Both the position numbers and the translations under genes were made by a program. Positions 50,769-59,367 of a DNA stretch of 64,000 nucleotides are shown one piece after another. The stretch comes from Chryseobacterium sp. (lineage in GTDB: Bacteria > Bacteroidota > Bacteroidia > Flavobacteriales > Weeksellaceae): NCBI GenBank assembly GCA_018260475.1, contig JAGLBA010000004.1:62001-126000 (forward strand), written 5' to 3'. Positions within the stretch are counted from its first letter, which is position 1. The number at the start of each line of letters is the position of its first letter. The notes under the pieces were generated by a model, which searched no databases, was not told the origin of the DNA, and saw only the letters and a program-made list of their open reading frames with translations.

Positions 50769-50954
50769 AGGAATTTGAACTGGTTTAAAATTCATAGAGC
50801 TTATCTCTCTGATTTTCGTGGATTTCTTTGTACTAATTTTAAAAATAGCCAATTATTTCAGGGATAATCATTCTCTCGCAGATTACAAGGATTTCACAGA
50901 TTAAGTGTTTGGCAGAGCAAATAACAAATATTCGCCATCGTTTTGACGGCGAAT

Positions 50955-51072
50955 CGCACGCGGCCCGGATAGTAGCGGCATCCTTTTTTGGGAGCGGGGC
51001 GGCGCCGACCGAAGGGAGGCGGCGAAACGATCCCAAAAAAGATACAGCGGATAGCCGGAAATGCCGCCCTAA
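50955..51072 (+). repeat. GC-rich structured intergenic element, copy B (possible structured RNA)
   Basis: Closely similar to the element at 27.2 kb; the block GGGGCGGCGCCGACCGAAGG and what follows is shared, including the 11-nt loop GACCGAAGGGA. Helices: P1 CCGG (50965-50968) with CCGG (51055-51058); P4 GCGGCAT (50975-50981) with ATGCCGC (51061-51067); P2 CTTTTTTGGGA (50983-50993) with TCCCAAAAAAG (51031-51041). Relative to copy A, one P1 pair changes from G-C to C-G and one P2 pair from C-G to T-A on both sides, which is compensatory. Orientation is assigned by matching copy A. Function unknown. Confidence 0.75.
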
Positions 51073-51169
51073 AGATTGAAAATATTTAGATTCTCACTTT
51101 ATCAGTTTTACCTATGATAGACCTCAATTTTCTTATTTGAAATAAAATAAGGTTTTCTTGTTGTTGGCT

Positions 51170-52348
51170 TTATATTTTTCCTTCTCTCTTCCTGCGGTTA
51201 AGTTCTTTTTTGATAAGGCCGAGTTCGCGACCGGTTTGTCCCGCAACGGATGTATTTTCGCGAGCGCGGCGTGTGAGGTAAGGCACAACATCCTTCACGG
51301 GGCCGTAGGGTAGGTACTTCACGGCGTTGTATTTTTTGTCGCCGAGATAGTAGGTGATGTTGTCGCTCATGCCGTATAACTGCCCAAAATGAATTTTTTC
51401 GTAGTCGTTTGGCAAGCCATGCGCCTTCATCTTATCCATCACGAGTTCGGTGGATTTCTCATTATGAGTGCCGAAAAATGCGGAAACTTTGTCGAGATTG
51501 TTGATCACAAAATCGATGGCGGCGTTATAATTATTATCGGACGCCTGCTTGTTGGGCTGTATTGGGTCCGGGTAGCCCATTTCCTGTGCGCGGGCGCGCT
51601 CTTTTTCCATATAGGCACCGCGAACAAACTTATAACCAAGGAAATAACCTCCGTTTTTCGCACGATTCAAATCCTCGGCAAGGTACTCCAAACGACCGGT
51701 GCGGTACATCTGTATGGTATTCCAAATGATGGGTTTCTCGCGGTTGTAGCGCGCCATCATCTCGTTTACCAAATCGTCCACAGCAGACTGAATCCAGGTT
51801 TCTTCGGCATCTACCATGAGTTTCACATTCCGATCGTTTGCCATCTGGCAGACTTCCTCGTAGCGTTTCACGATGCGCGCCCACTCCTCTTTTTCCGAGC
51901 TTGTAAGCTCCTTGCCGGACTGCACTTCGGCGTACAAATCCAATCGGCCGAAACCCGTAGGTTTGAAGACCACGAAAGGAATCGCGGGGCTTCCTTCGGC
52001 AAATTTGATGTTTTCTTTAATTTCCTTACAAGTGTGATCGAAAGTGCTTTCTTCCTCCTTTCCTTCGATGGCGTAATCGAAAATACTTCCGATGTGGTGC
52101 TTGAACAACTGCTTCACCACCTGCATACTTTTTTCGCGAGTCTCACCGCCTACGAACTGCTCGAAAAGCGTCTGGCGAACGATGCTCTGCACGAAAGGGA
52201 AGTTATTTTTGACGGTGAAATTCAGTGCCGAAATTCCGATATTTGTGATGGCTGGCTGCTCTATCGCACGGAACATCAGGTAGGCTTTTTGGAGTTGCTG
52301 ATTGGTTTTATCTTGGAAAGCGACTTTGGTATCGTTGAAAATTGACAT
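51170..52348 (-). CDS. Proline dehydrogenase (monofunctional)
   Basis: 392 aa from ATG 52348; the 11 further codons of the longer reading overlap the promoter region. FAD-dependent TIM barrel: VFKPTGFGRLDLY, KLMVDAEETWIQ, FVRGAYMEKERARA (substrate and FAD residues), GTHNEKSTELVM, and YLPYGPVKDVVPYLTRRARENTSV near the end, which carries the conserved arginines for proline binding. It oxidises proline to pyrroline-5-carboxylate at the membrane. The second-step dehydrogenase is not in the window. The -7 box TAAATTTG lies about 20 nt upstream. Confidence 0.93.
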   Translation of the reverse strand: MSIFNDTKVAFQDKTNQQLQKAYLMFRAIEQPAITNIGISALNFTVKNNFPFVQSIVRQTLFEQFVGGETREKSMQVVKQLFKHHIGSIFDYAIEGKEEESTFDHTCKEIKENIKFAEGSPAIPFVVFKPTGFGRLDLYAEVQSGKELTSSEKEEWARIVKRYEEVCQMANDRNVKLMVDAEETWIQSAVDDLVNEMMARYNREKPIIWNTIQMYRTGRLEYLAEDLNRAKNGGYFLGYKFVRGAYMEKERARAQEMGYPDPIQPNKQASDNNYNAAIDFVINNLDKVSAFFGTHNEKSTELVMDKMKAHGLPNDYEKIHFGQLYGMSDNITYYLGDKKYNAVKYLPYGPVKDVVPYLTRRARENTSVAGQTGRELGLIKKELNRRKREGKI

Positions 52349-52368
52349 ATTTGTTGTTCTATAATATG

Positions 52369-52376
52369 CAAATTTA
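52369..52376 (-). promoter_or_regulatory. -7 promoter box of the proline dehydrogenase gene (TAAATTTG)
   Basis: Exact TAnnTTTG match 20 nt upstream of the ATG at 52348; supports that start over the one at 52381. Confidence 0.5.
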
Positions 52377-52446
52377 AACATAGTTTCAAAAACTTAAGCC
52401 AAAAATATAATATCCGATCGACTTTGTGCAAGTGGATTCATAACTT

Positions 52447-52454
52447 TACTTTTG
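52447..52454 (+). promoter_or_regulatory. -7 promoter box of aroB (TACTTTTG)
   Basis: TAnnTTTG match 20 nt before the ATG at 52475. Confidence 0.45.
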
Positions 52455-52474
52455 TTTAAATAAAAAAATAGACG

Positions 52475-53521
52475 ATGATCTCGCCATTAGACCAAGATTT
52501 TTCCCAACTGAACCACTTTTTAACTGAGATGAAACCGACCAAACTTTTCTTTTTGGTTGATGAAAACACCCATGAACATTGTCTGCCTACACTACTTACC
52601 AATCTGGAAACCGAACTTCCTTTTGAAATAATAGAAATAGAGCCTGGCGAGGAAATGAAAACCATAGAAACTGCCACGCATCTTTGGGAAATCCTCGCGG
52701 AATTCCAAGCTGACCGGAAATCTTTGCTTATCAATCTTGGCGGAGGCGTGATTACGGACATGGGAGGTTTTGTGGCATCCACTTATAAAAGAGGAATTCG
52801 CTTCATCAATATCCCGACGACACTTTTGGGAATTTGCGACGCATCGATTGGCGGGAAAACAGGCATCGATCATGGTTTTCTGAAAAACATTGTGGGGACT
52901 TTCGCTTTGCCAGAACGCATCTTTGTTTATCCAAATTTTCTGCTTACACTCCCTTTCACCGAACTTCGGAGTGGATTTGCTGAAATGTTGAAACACGGAT
53001 TAATCGCAGATGAAACTCATTGGAAAGATTTAATTTCTATCTATGAATTATCGGCGGAAAATGTGGCACCTCACATCGAAAAATCGATGAAAATAAAGCA
53101 AGATGTGGTAGAAAAAGACTTTAAAGAACGAAACATCCGCAAGACTTTAAATTTCGGGCATACTGTGGGACACGCAGTGGAAAGTCTCTTTATGGCGGGT
53201 GAAAAACCGATACCGCATGGAGAGGCTGTGGCTATTGGGATGATTTGCGAAACTAAACTTTCGGAACTTTCTGGCTTGATTTCACCTGAAACTGCGGATG
53301 AAGTTATGAATGGAATAAGGAAATTTTTCCCTTATGTAAGGATTGATGATTTTAAAAATGAAGACCTCCTGAAATTAATGCTGAATGATAAGAAGAACGA
53401 TGGAAGCACTATTAGCTTTTCCCTCATTACCGAAATTGGCAGCTGCGGTTATGACATTCATTGCGATACTGACAATATAAACACCAGTTTGAACTTTTAT
53501 AAATTTGAGTTAAACAAATGA
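52475..53521 (+). CDS. aroB: 3-dehydroquinate synthase
   Basis: 348 aa. Second step of the shikimate pathway (DAHP to 3-dehydroquinate), NAD- and zinc-dependent. Motifs: EPGEEMKTIETA, the glycine-rich NLGGGVITDMGGFVAS, PTTLLGICDASIGGKTGID, GFAEMLKHGLI with metal-binding residues, and NFGHTVGHAVE (zinc histidines) followed by HGEAVAIGM. It supplies the same pathway as the aroF-like gene at 0.2-1.3 kb but is located far from it and has its own promoter. Confidence 0.96.
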   Translation: MISPLDQDFSQLNHFLTEMKPTKLFFLVDENTHEHCLPTLLTNLETELPFEIIEIEPGEEMKTIETATHLWEILAEFQADRKSLLINLGGGVITDMGGFVASTYKRGIRFINIPTTLLGICDASIGGKTGIDHGFLKNIVGTFALPERIFVYPNFLLTLPFTELRSGFAEMLKHGLIADETHWKDLISIYELSAENVAPHIEKSMKIKQDVVEKDFKERNIRKTLNFGHTVGHAVESLFMAGEKPIPHGEAVAIGMICETKLSELSGLISPETADEVMNGIRKFFPYVRIDDFKNEDLLKLMLNDKKNDGSTISFSLITEIGSCGYDIHCDTDNINTSLNFYKFELNK

Positions 53522-53751
53522 TTTAATTTAGATTTATTCTAAATAATTAATTTTTTACTTATACAAATTATTTATAATCAATATTTTACAATAGTTAACA
53601 TTATCTTAATACATAATTAAAGTAAACTTAATTAAATGCTTTTTTATTTTTTGGCAAAGAATTTGAAACAATGGCAATACCTGCAAACAACATAAAGCAG
53701 GAAACAAAAACTGAAACAAGAAAAATTAAAAAATTAAAAAACTTAGAAATT

Positions 53752-54339
53752 ATGAAAAAGTTAATCTTAGGTGCTGCACTTGCAGTGAGTTCTTTATCTT
53801 TCGCACAACAGTTTGGTGTAAAAGGTGGTGTAAACATTTCATCTATGGATGGTGACACTTGGTCAGACGCAAAGTCTAAAGTAGGTTTCTACGCTGGTTT
53901 CTTATACAACGCTCCACTAGGTGCTAACTTCAGCATCCAACCAGAATTAATTTATACTCAGTACGGTGCCAAACTACTTGACAATGCGATACAAAAAACA
54001 AATTTAAATATCGGTTATGTTGCGGTACCTGTTATGTTTCAATATAACTTCGTTCCTAACTTCTATGTAGAGGCAGGTCCTGAATTCGGTTTTAATGTAA
54101 ATGCAAATGCAAAGACCGACTATAAAAACGATAATATAAAAGCTTCAGCTAGAACAGAAATTGATACTGATAACTTCAAGACATTCAACTTCGGTATGGG
54201 TATCGGTTTGGGCTACGATTTTACAGAGAATGTAGGTATTAACGCTCGTTATACTGCAGGTCTTACTAATGTTTATGAAAACGACAAGTTAGATGCTAAA
54301 AACGGTGCATTCCAAGTTGGTTTGAACTACAAATTCTAA
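53752..54339 (+). CDS. Outer-membrane beta-barrel protein (PorT-like/OmpA-like family)
   Basis: 195 aa from ATG 53752. Signal peptide ending in SLSFAQ, then a small eight-stranded barrel with alternating residues and aromatic girdles (FGVKGGVNISSMDG, YAGFLYNAPLGANFSIQPELIYTQYGAKL, FYVEAGPEFGFNV, INARYTAGLTNVYEND) and a terminal strand FQVGLNYKF. This is the porin-family type of small Bacteroidota barrels; transport activity is unknown. An in-frame upstream extension of 27 residues starting at 53671 is Lys/Thr-rich and precedes the signal peptide, so it is treated as leader. Confidence 0.9.
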   Translation: MKKLILGAALAVSSLSFAQQFGVKGGVNISSMDGDTWSDAKSKVGFYAGFLYNAPLGANFSIQPELIYTQYGAKLLDNAIQKTNLNIGYVAVPVMFQYNFVPNFYVEAGPEFGFNVNANAKTDYKNDNIKASARTEIDTDNFKTFNFGMGIGLGYDFTENVGINARYTAGLTNVYENDKLDAKNGAFQVGLNYKF

Positions 54340-54364
54340 GATAAAGATAAGTCTTGAGAAAGAT

Positions 54365-54396
54365 AAACCGGGAGATTATTCTTCCGGTTTTTTTGT
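54365..54396 (+). terminator. Terminator after the outer-membrane barrel gene
   Basis: AAACCGG (54365-54371) pairs with CCGGTTT (54384-54390), followed by further T; a few inner pairs extend the stem. Confidence 0.78.
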
Positions 54397-54412
54397 TTAA
54401 ATTTTTAAAAAA

Positions 54413-55909
54413 TTACTCGTCGGTATATTTTATGTTCGGGCCTTTTGGTACTGGATATTCTTCGGTGAAACAGCCAAAACAATGCTTGTCGCTCCCTAAG
54501 ATTTCCTTTAAATTATCAATACTCAAAAACTCTAAACTATCCACATCCAAATAAGCGCGAAGCTCCTCCACACTCATATTCGCAGAAATCAGATCGTCCT
54601 TTGTAGGTGTGTCTATTCCCAGATAACATGGCGCAATAATCGGCGGGGATACACTTCGGAAGTGGATTTCTTTCGCACCTGCCTCCTTCATTATTTTCAC
54701 CAATCTCTTTGACGTGGTCCCACGTACGATTGAGTCATCTATAATTACGATTCTTTTTCCTTTGATTTCGGAGATAATTGGGTTGAGTTTCAGGTTGACG
54801 ATGCGCTCGCGCATCTCCTGCGTAGGCACTATGAAACTACGGCCGATGTATCTATTTTTAATTAAAACAGGGCGGAACGGTATCCCTGAAGCTTTGGAAA
54901 ATCCAATCGCAGCCGGAACACCAGAATCCGGAACACCAATCACCATATCTGCCTCTACAGGTGCCTGTTCCCATATTTTTTCACCGGATTTTTCGCGAAC
55001 CTCGTGTACATTAATGCCTTCCATATACGTATCCGGACGTGCAAAATAAATGTACTCAAAAGCACAAATCCTGCGCTCGCAATTTTCTTTTACTACAAAC
55101 GACTGAAGTCCCACTTCATTTTCGCTAGTGTAAACGATTTCACCGGGAAGGATGTCGCGCACATATTGCGCACCCACGGCGTCCAGCGCAGCAGTTTCAG
55201 AAGCTGCTACAAAAGTATTTTCGTCTATCGCACCCAAAACCAACGGACGAATTCCGTTGAAATCCCGGAATGCAAAAAACTTGTTCCGCGTGATTCCTAC
55301 TACGGAATAGGCGCCTTGGATTTTCTCCATTGTTGCCTTTATGGCACCGCGCAAACCGAGATCCAGATTTTTTTGAATCAATCTTAAGATTACTTCGGAA
55401 TCAGATGTCGCCTTGAAAACCACGCCTTCCGCCTCGAGCTCTTTTTTAAGTTCGATCGCATTGGTCAGGTTGCCGTTGTGAGCTATGGAAAGGATGATTT
55501 GATCATATTCGTTTTTAGCGAAAAAAGGCTGAAAATTATACTTCTTTTTGTCGCCGGCGGTAGTGTATCTCGTATGCCCGATTACGCCATTGCCCATAAA
55601 TTCTTCAGGATTTCGAATGGTTTTAAAGGCATCCAGCACGAGGCCTTCTTCCTTTACATTATTAATTCTGTTGCTTTTCATGACCGATATCCCGCAAGCC
55701 TCCTGTCCGCGGTGCTGCAGAGCAAAAAGCCCGAACTGGGAAAGCGAAAAGGTGTCGATATCGGTTTCGGAATAAAGTCCAAAAATACCGCATTCCTCGG
55801 TAGGTGCGTCCATTTGTTCCTCCTCCTTGGTACGGAAAAGGTTTCTGCCATATGGTCTTTCGGCAAATTGTTTCAGGTACGCTTCCTTATGATTCTGAAA
55901 ATCTTTCAT
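54413..55909 (-). CDS. purF: Amidophosphoribosyltransferase
   Basis: 498 aa. First step of purine synthesis: PRPP plus glutamine to phosphoribosylamine. The N-terminal segment (about 39 residues) is a propeptide whose removal exposes Cys40 (CGIFGLYSE), as in the Bacillus-type enzyme. The glutaminase region includes GHTRYTTAGD; the phosphoribosyltransferase part has IVIIDDSIVRGTTSKRL for PRPP binding. Cysteines in CERRICAFEYIYFARPD, APCYLG and HCFGCF fit the [4Fe-4S]-type enzyme. It follows purC by 20 bp and is the last gene of a purC-purF unit. Confidence 0.96.
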   Translation of the reverse strand: MKDFQNHKEAYLKQFAERPYGRNLFRTKEEEQMDAPTEECGIFGLYSETDIDTFSLSQFGLFALQHRGQEACGISVMKSNRINNVKEEGLVLDAFKTIRNPEEFMGNGVIGHTRYTTAGDKKKYNFQPFFAKNEYDQIILSIAHNGNLTNAIELKKELEAEGVVFKATSDSEVILRLIQKNLDLGLRGAIKATMEKIQGAYSVVGITRNKFFAFRDFNGIRPLVLGAIDENTFVAASETAALDAVGAQYVRDILPGEIVYTSENEVGLQSFVVKENCERRICAFEYIYFARPDTYMEGINVHEVREKSGEKIWEQAPVEADMVIGVPDSGVPAAIGFSKASGIPFRPVLIKNRYIGRSFIVPTQEMRERIVNLKLNPIISEIKGKRIVIIDDSIVRGTTSKRLVKIMKEAGAKEIHFRSVSPPIIAPCYLGIDTPTKDDLISANMSVEELRAYLDVDSLEFLSIDNLKEILGSDKHCFGCFTEEYPVPKGPNIKYTDE

Positions 55910-55929
55910 TATTAAATTTAAGATAAAAA

Positions 55930-56649
55930 CTATTTGTTCAGCGCGGTCTTCAGGCGGTTATAAATTTCTTCGTAGGCCTCGGTTACTTCACCCAGGTCTC
56001 TGCGGAAACGGTCTTTATCGAGTTTTTTCATCGTATCCTTGTCCCAAAGGCGGCAAGTGTCCGGTGAAATTTCATCAGCCAAAACGATTTTCCCGTCAGA
56101 AGTTTTTCCGAGTTCGATTTTAAAATCAACCAAAATGATATTCATTTTATCAAAAAGATCGATCAGATATTCATTTATCTTTCCTGTAAGAGCATACATT
56201 TCATTGAGTTCTTCATAGGTGGCAGCGCCAAGGAAAACGGCGTGATGATCATTGATTAGCGGGTCTCCCAACTCATCCTTTTTATAACAAATATCAAAAA
56301 TAACCACCGGAGATTTGATGCCCTCTTCGATACCTAGGCGTTGTGCCATGCTGCCAGCGGAGTAGTTTCTCACCACCATTTCCAGTGGGATAATATTCAC
56401 TTTCTTCACCAGTTGTTCGCGGTCGTCCAGTTTTTTGATGAAATGCGTGGAAACACCGTTTTCGATCAAATATTCAAAAATCAAGGTAGAGATAGCGTTG
56501 TTTAGTTCGCCTTTTTTATCCACTTGTCCTTTCTTTTGCGCGTTGAAGGCGGTAGCATCATCTTTATATCTCACCACCACCTCTTCGGCATTGTCTGTAG
56601 CGAATACTTGTTTGGCTTTTCCTTCGTAAAGCATTTCTCTTTTTTCCAT
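55930..56649 (-). CDS. purC: Phosphoribosylaminoimidazole-succinocarboxamide synthase
   Basis: 239 aa. ATP-dependent ligation of aspartate to CAIR in purine synthesis. Motifs: YEGKAKQVF near the start, [34 protein letters not shown] and [14 protein letters not shown] (ATP-grasp-like metal residues). Length is typical. It is 20 bp upstream of purF and 17 bp downstream of the DUF3307 gene, so these four genes (satD-like, DUF3307, purC, purF) may share a transcript although the functional link is unclear. Confidence 0.96.
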   Translation of the reverse strand: MEKREMLYEGKAKQVFATDNAEEVVVRYKDDATAFNAQKKGQVDKKGELNNAISTLIFEYLIENGVSTHFIKKLDDREQLVKKVNIIPLEMVVRNYSAGSMAQRLGIEEGIKSPVVIFDICYKKDELGDPLINDHHAVFLGAATYEELNEMYALTGKINEYLIDLFDKMNIILVDFKIELGKTSDGKIVLADEISPDTCRLWDKDTMKKLDKDRFRRDLGEVTEAYEEIYNRLKTALNK

Positions 56650-56666
56650 ATCAGATTTTATAAAGT

Positions 56667-57365
56667 TTAAATTTTAATTAAAATTCCAGTGAGAATGGCC
56701 GTCCCGAAGCTCAGGAGCGTTCCTATCAATACATATTCGGTTAATTTTCTTTGTTTAGCCTGCGCCAGATCGCTGAACCTGAAAACAGACTTCGCGGCCA
56801 CCATAAATCCCACGCCCTCCCAATGATTAACGGCGATGAATACGAAGACCATCAGCCTTTCCAAAATCCCGATGTACTTTCCGGCGTTTGCCAAAGATTC
56901 AGTTTGCACGGCATTTTTATCAGCCGTTACGGGCGTCCAGCTTGTGATTAGCATTTTGATCATTAGCGAAGCCGGCAGGGTGAGGAATACTGCGGCTGTT
57001 ATATATTTTAAAAAAATGGGGTTCGAAAAAAATACTGCATCAAATTCATTAAAATAATACGAAACCGCTGCGATGACCGAAAAATGTAGAATTTGATCCA
57101 GAAAAAACCACTTTTTTTTATCTTTTTCTGTTTGAAATTGCAGTTTTACCCAATCGATAATCAAGTGCGAAATTGCTATTACCGCAGCGACCCAAATAAG
57201 TTGTAAATCCCCGAGCAGCAAAATTGCCAGCACAAAATGGATGAGGATGTGCAGATACAGATACGGGCTCGCCGCCTTGTGCTTTTCTTTGTCCGAAACC
57301 CACACCGTTGGCTGCAGGAGGAAGTCCCCGAGAAAATGCGCCAGTATGAGTTTGGTAAAAATCAT
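56667..57365 (-). CDS. DUF3307 integral membrane protein
   Basis: 232 aa with about seven hydrophobic segments. The start [18 protein letters not shown] is the DUF3307 hallmark (a histidine and an aspartate inside the first helix), repeated in spirit in [17 protein letters not shown] and [14 protein letters not shown]. The conserved His and Asp in membrane helices suggest metal or proton handling, but the function is not known. Its start codon overlaps the stop of the SatD-family gene (TAATG), so the two are translationally coupled and probably work together. Confidence 0.88.
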   Translation of the reverse strand: MIFTKLILAHFLGDFLLQPTVWVSDKEKHKAASPYLYLHILIHFVLAILLLGDLQLIWVAAVIAISHLIIDWVKLQFQTEKDKKKWFFLDQILHFSVIAAVSYYFNEFDAVFFSNPIFLKYITAAVFLTLPASLMIKMLITSWTPVTADKNAVQTESLANAGKYIGILERLMVFVFIAVNHWEGVGFMVAAKSVFRFSDLAQAKQRKLTEYVLIGTLLSFGTAILTGILIKI

Positions 57366-57970
57366 TATAGTTCAGAGATTTTTTTCCTAAAAAATGTGTC
57401 GGTTTCTTTTATGAGGTCCAGATTTGCTCGCTTTAATCTTTGGCTTACTGAGGATTGTGAAATGCTGAATTTTTTAGCCAAATCTTCCTGGGTAGTTTCT
57501 TTATTGGTAATAAACTCGTGGATTATTTCCGCCACGGCGGGTGTCCAGTTATCAAAATCTATGGAGCACCATTTGAAGACGATGTTCAAATCGCGATCCA
57601 CCTTTTCGTTCGGGGTTTGTATCGCCAGTGTTCTGCCCGCTGTTTTGATGTCGTTCAGCAGCCTGCCGGAATTCACATAGGCTGTGCCGTTGGATTCCGT
57701 AATTTTTGGGGAGGTAAACTGTTCTTCGCCAATGCCGATCGCCATGCGTACATCGAGGTTTTCATGGCTGCAGATCAGGGATTTTATAGCGAGGAATATT
57801 TTGAAGGCACTACCGATGTCGCATTTTACTTGGAACTCGTCGCCACGGTAAATTTCCCAGTATTCAGGGGTTTCTCCATAGGTTTGGAGAAGTTTTTTTA
57901 AATCATTAATCCAAACCTCGGCATCGGTGCTTTGGGAATTTATGATGTCGCCCGTAATTACTGCTATCAT
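57365..57970 (-). CDS. SatD-family protein: cyclase-like domain plus helix-turn-helix
   Basis: 201 aa, soluble. Residues 1-115 look to me like a degenerate class III nucleotidyl cyclase or GGDEF-like fold: AVITGDIINS (Asp8 on the first strand), YRGDEFQV (41-48), VRMAIGIG (74-81) and GTAYVNSGRLL (95-105, compare the GxxVNxAaRL pattern of cyclases). Residues about 155-185 form a helix-turn-helix (EDLAKKFSISQSSVSQRLKR). The family name SatD comes from a streptococcal acid-tolerance operon; function is unproven. It is coupled to the DUF3307 gene, and the spacer upstream has four palindromes that this protein may bind. The cyclase similarity is my inference. Confidence 0.8.
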   Translation of the reverse strand: MIAVITGDIINSQSTDAEVWINDLKKLLQTYGETPEYWEIYRGDEFQVKCDIGSAFKIFLAIKSLICSHENLDVRMAIGIGEEQFTSPKITESNGTAYVNSGRLLNDIKTAGRTLAIQTPNEKVDRDLNIVFKWCSIDFDNWTPAVAEIIHEFITNKETTQEDLAKKFSISQSSVSQRLKRANLDLIKETDTFFRKKISEL

Positions 57971-57979
57971 CTGACAAAA

Positions 57980-58091
57980 ATAAGCAAATAAACTTATAAA
58001 ACCAAGGTATAAGCCAATGTACTTATATGATCATTTTTGAATTTATAAGCAAAATAACTTATATTTTAAGTTTATAAGCAAAATATCTTAT
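57980..58091. promoter_or_regulatory. Four palindromic operator-like sites (ATAAG-N8-CTTAT)
   Basis: Sites at 57980-57997, 58009-58026, 58045-58062 and 58074-58091, all ATAAG, eight bases, CTTAT, with a conserved C after ATAAG and mostly A/T in the spacer. Start-to-start spacing is 29, 36 and 29 bp. They fill the gap between the SatD-like gene (minus) and the acyl-CoA dehydrogenase gene (plus), the first one 10 bp from the satD-like ATG. Probable binding sites of the SatD-like helix-turn-helix protein (autoregulation), possibly affecting the dehydrogenase too. Confidence 0.75.
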
Positions 58092-58126
58092 ATTTTAAAA
58101 AAATTTCTCGACCAAACAAAAAATAC

Positions 58127-58134
58127 TATCTTTG
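58127..58134 (+). promoter_or_regulatory. -7 promoter box of the acyl-CoA dehydrogenase gene (TATCTTTG)
   Basis: Exact TAnnTTTG match 14 nt before the ATG at 58149, downstream of all four palindromes. Confidence 0.5.
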
Positions 58135-58148
58135 AGAAACCAAAAAAA

Positions 58149-59288
58149 ATGACAACCGCTATGAACGACAACCTAAAGATGGTCGCTGAAACCGCTAGAG
58201 ATTTTGCAGAAAAACACATCCGCCCAAACATTATGGAATGGGACGAAAGTCAGACCTTCCCGAAAGAACTCTTCCACCAGCTGGGAGAAATGGGCTTCAT
58301 GGGCATCGTAGTTCCAGAAAAATACGGCGGTTCCGGCCTTTCTTATCATGAATATGTCACCATTTTGGACGAAATTTCTAAAGTAGATCCTTCTATCGGT
58401 CTATCCTTAGCGGCTCATAACTCACTGTGTACCAATCATATATACGAGTTCGGAAACGAGGAACAACGCAACAAATGGCTTCCGAAACTGGCTTCCGGAC
58501 AAGTCATAGGTGCCTGGGGACTTACCGAACACAACACGGGATCCGATTCCGGTGGTATGAACACTACTGCTGTGAAAGACGGCGACGAGTGGGTTTTGAA
58601 TGGTGCCAAAAACTTCATTACGCACGCGATCTCCGGGGATATTGCTGTGGTGATGACAAGAACCAGCGAGAAGGGTGCAAAGAATAATTCCACCGCTTTC
58701 GTTTTGGAAAAAGGAATGCCAGGTTTTTCTTCAGGAAAAAAAGAAAATAAACTCGGGATGCGCGCTTCCGAAACCGCAGAATTGATTTTCGATAATGTAA
58801 GAGTTCCTGATGCCAACCGCCTCGGCGAAGTGGGTGAAGGCTTCAAGCAAGCGATGAAAATTCTTGATGGCGGGCGTATCTCCATCGCGGCACTTTCCCT
58901 GGGAACTGCTCGTGGCGCATACGAAGCAGCATTGAAATATTCTAAAGAAAGACATCAGTTTGGCAAAGCGATCAACCAGTTCCAGGCCGTAAATTTTATG
59001 TTAGCAGATATGGCAACCGAAATCCAAGCCGCTGAACTCCTAATCCGACATGCAGCAGACTTGAAAAACGCTAAACAGCCGATGACCAAAGAAGGCGCAA
59101 TGGCTAAACTATATGCTTCCGAAGCGAGTGTAAGAATTGCCAATAATGCGGTACAAATATTCGGCGGATATGGCTATACGAAAGACTTCCCGGTAGAGAA
59201 ATTCTACAGAGATGCAAAACTTTGCACCATCGGCGAAGGAACATCCGAAATCCAAAGATTGGTCATAGGAAGAGAGATTTCAAAATAG
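58149..59288 (+). CDS. Acyl-CoA dehydrogenase
   Basis: 379 aa, full length. FAD enzyme that oxidises acyl-CoA to trans-2-enoyl-CoA. Family motifs: GAWGLTEHNTGSDSGGMNT (FAD and substrate), WVLNGAKNFITHA, DGGRISIAALSLGTARGAYEAAL, RHQFGKAINQFQAV and the C-terminal QIFGGYGYTKDFPVEKFYRDAK with the catalytic glutamate in TIGEGTSEIQRLVIGR (short-chain/glutaryl pattern). Chain-length preference cannot be read. It is monocistronic, with a terminator after it, and its promoter region contains four palindromic sites shared with the SatD-like gene. Confidence 0.95.
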   Translation: MTTAMNDNLKMVAETARDFAEKHIRPNIMEWDESQTFPKELFHQLGEMGFMGIVVPEKYGGSGLSYHEYVTILDEISKVDPSIGLSLAAHNSLCTNHIYEFGNEEQRNKWLPKLASGQVIGAWGLTEHNTGSDSGGMNTTAVKDGDEWVLNGAKNFITHAISGDIAVVMTRTSEKGAKNNSTAFVLEKGMPGFSSGKKENKLGMRASETAELIFDNVRVPDANRLGEVGEGFKQAMKILDGGRISIAALSLGTARGAYEAALKYSKERHQFGKAINQFQAVNFMLADMATEIQAAELLIRHAADLKNAKQPMTKEGAMAKLYASEASVRIANNAVQIFGGYGYTKDFPVEKFYRDAKLCTIGEGTSEIQRLVIGREISK

Positions 59289-59312
59289 ACATTGACTAAA
59301 TTTTAATCCACA

Positions 59313-59344
59313 AGCATCGGCATTTGTCCGGTGCTTTTTTTTAT
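59313..59344 (+). terminator. Rho-independent terminator after the acyl-CoA dehydrogenase gene
   Basis: AGCATCGG (59313-59320) pairs with CCGGTGCT (59328-59335) with one G-T wobble, followed by a T run. Confidence 0.85.
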
Positions 59345-59349
59345 ATTTG
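59342..59349 (+). promoter_or_regulatory. -7 promoter box of the MazG-like gene (TATATTTG)
   Basis: Exact TAnnTTTG match 18 nt before the ATG at 59368, directly behind the preceding terminator. Confidence 0.5.
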
Positions 59350-59367
59350 CTTAAATATTTCAAATTA

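Larger units (their letters stand above)
50723..51169. other. Spacer between proline dehydrogenase and priA, with structured element
   Basis: About 450 bp without a gene. It holds the priA promoter, an inverted repeat ATTCGCC/GGCGAAT around 50929-50954 with no T run, a CGCAGATT phrase near 50876 and the GC-rich structured element copy B. No RNA gene of a known class is recognised apart from that element. Confidence 0.55.

Noticed and set aside
51389..52345. A 318-codon open frame on the plus strand
   Set aside because: It lies entirely antisense to proline dehydrogenase, whose motifs are clear, and its product has no recognisable domain.
57980..58091. CRISPR-like array
   Set aside because: The repeats are 18-bp palindromes with variable 11-18 nt gaps and no spacers of constant length; they look like operator sites.
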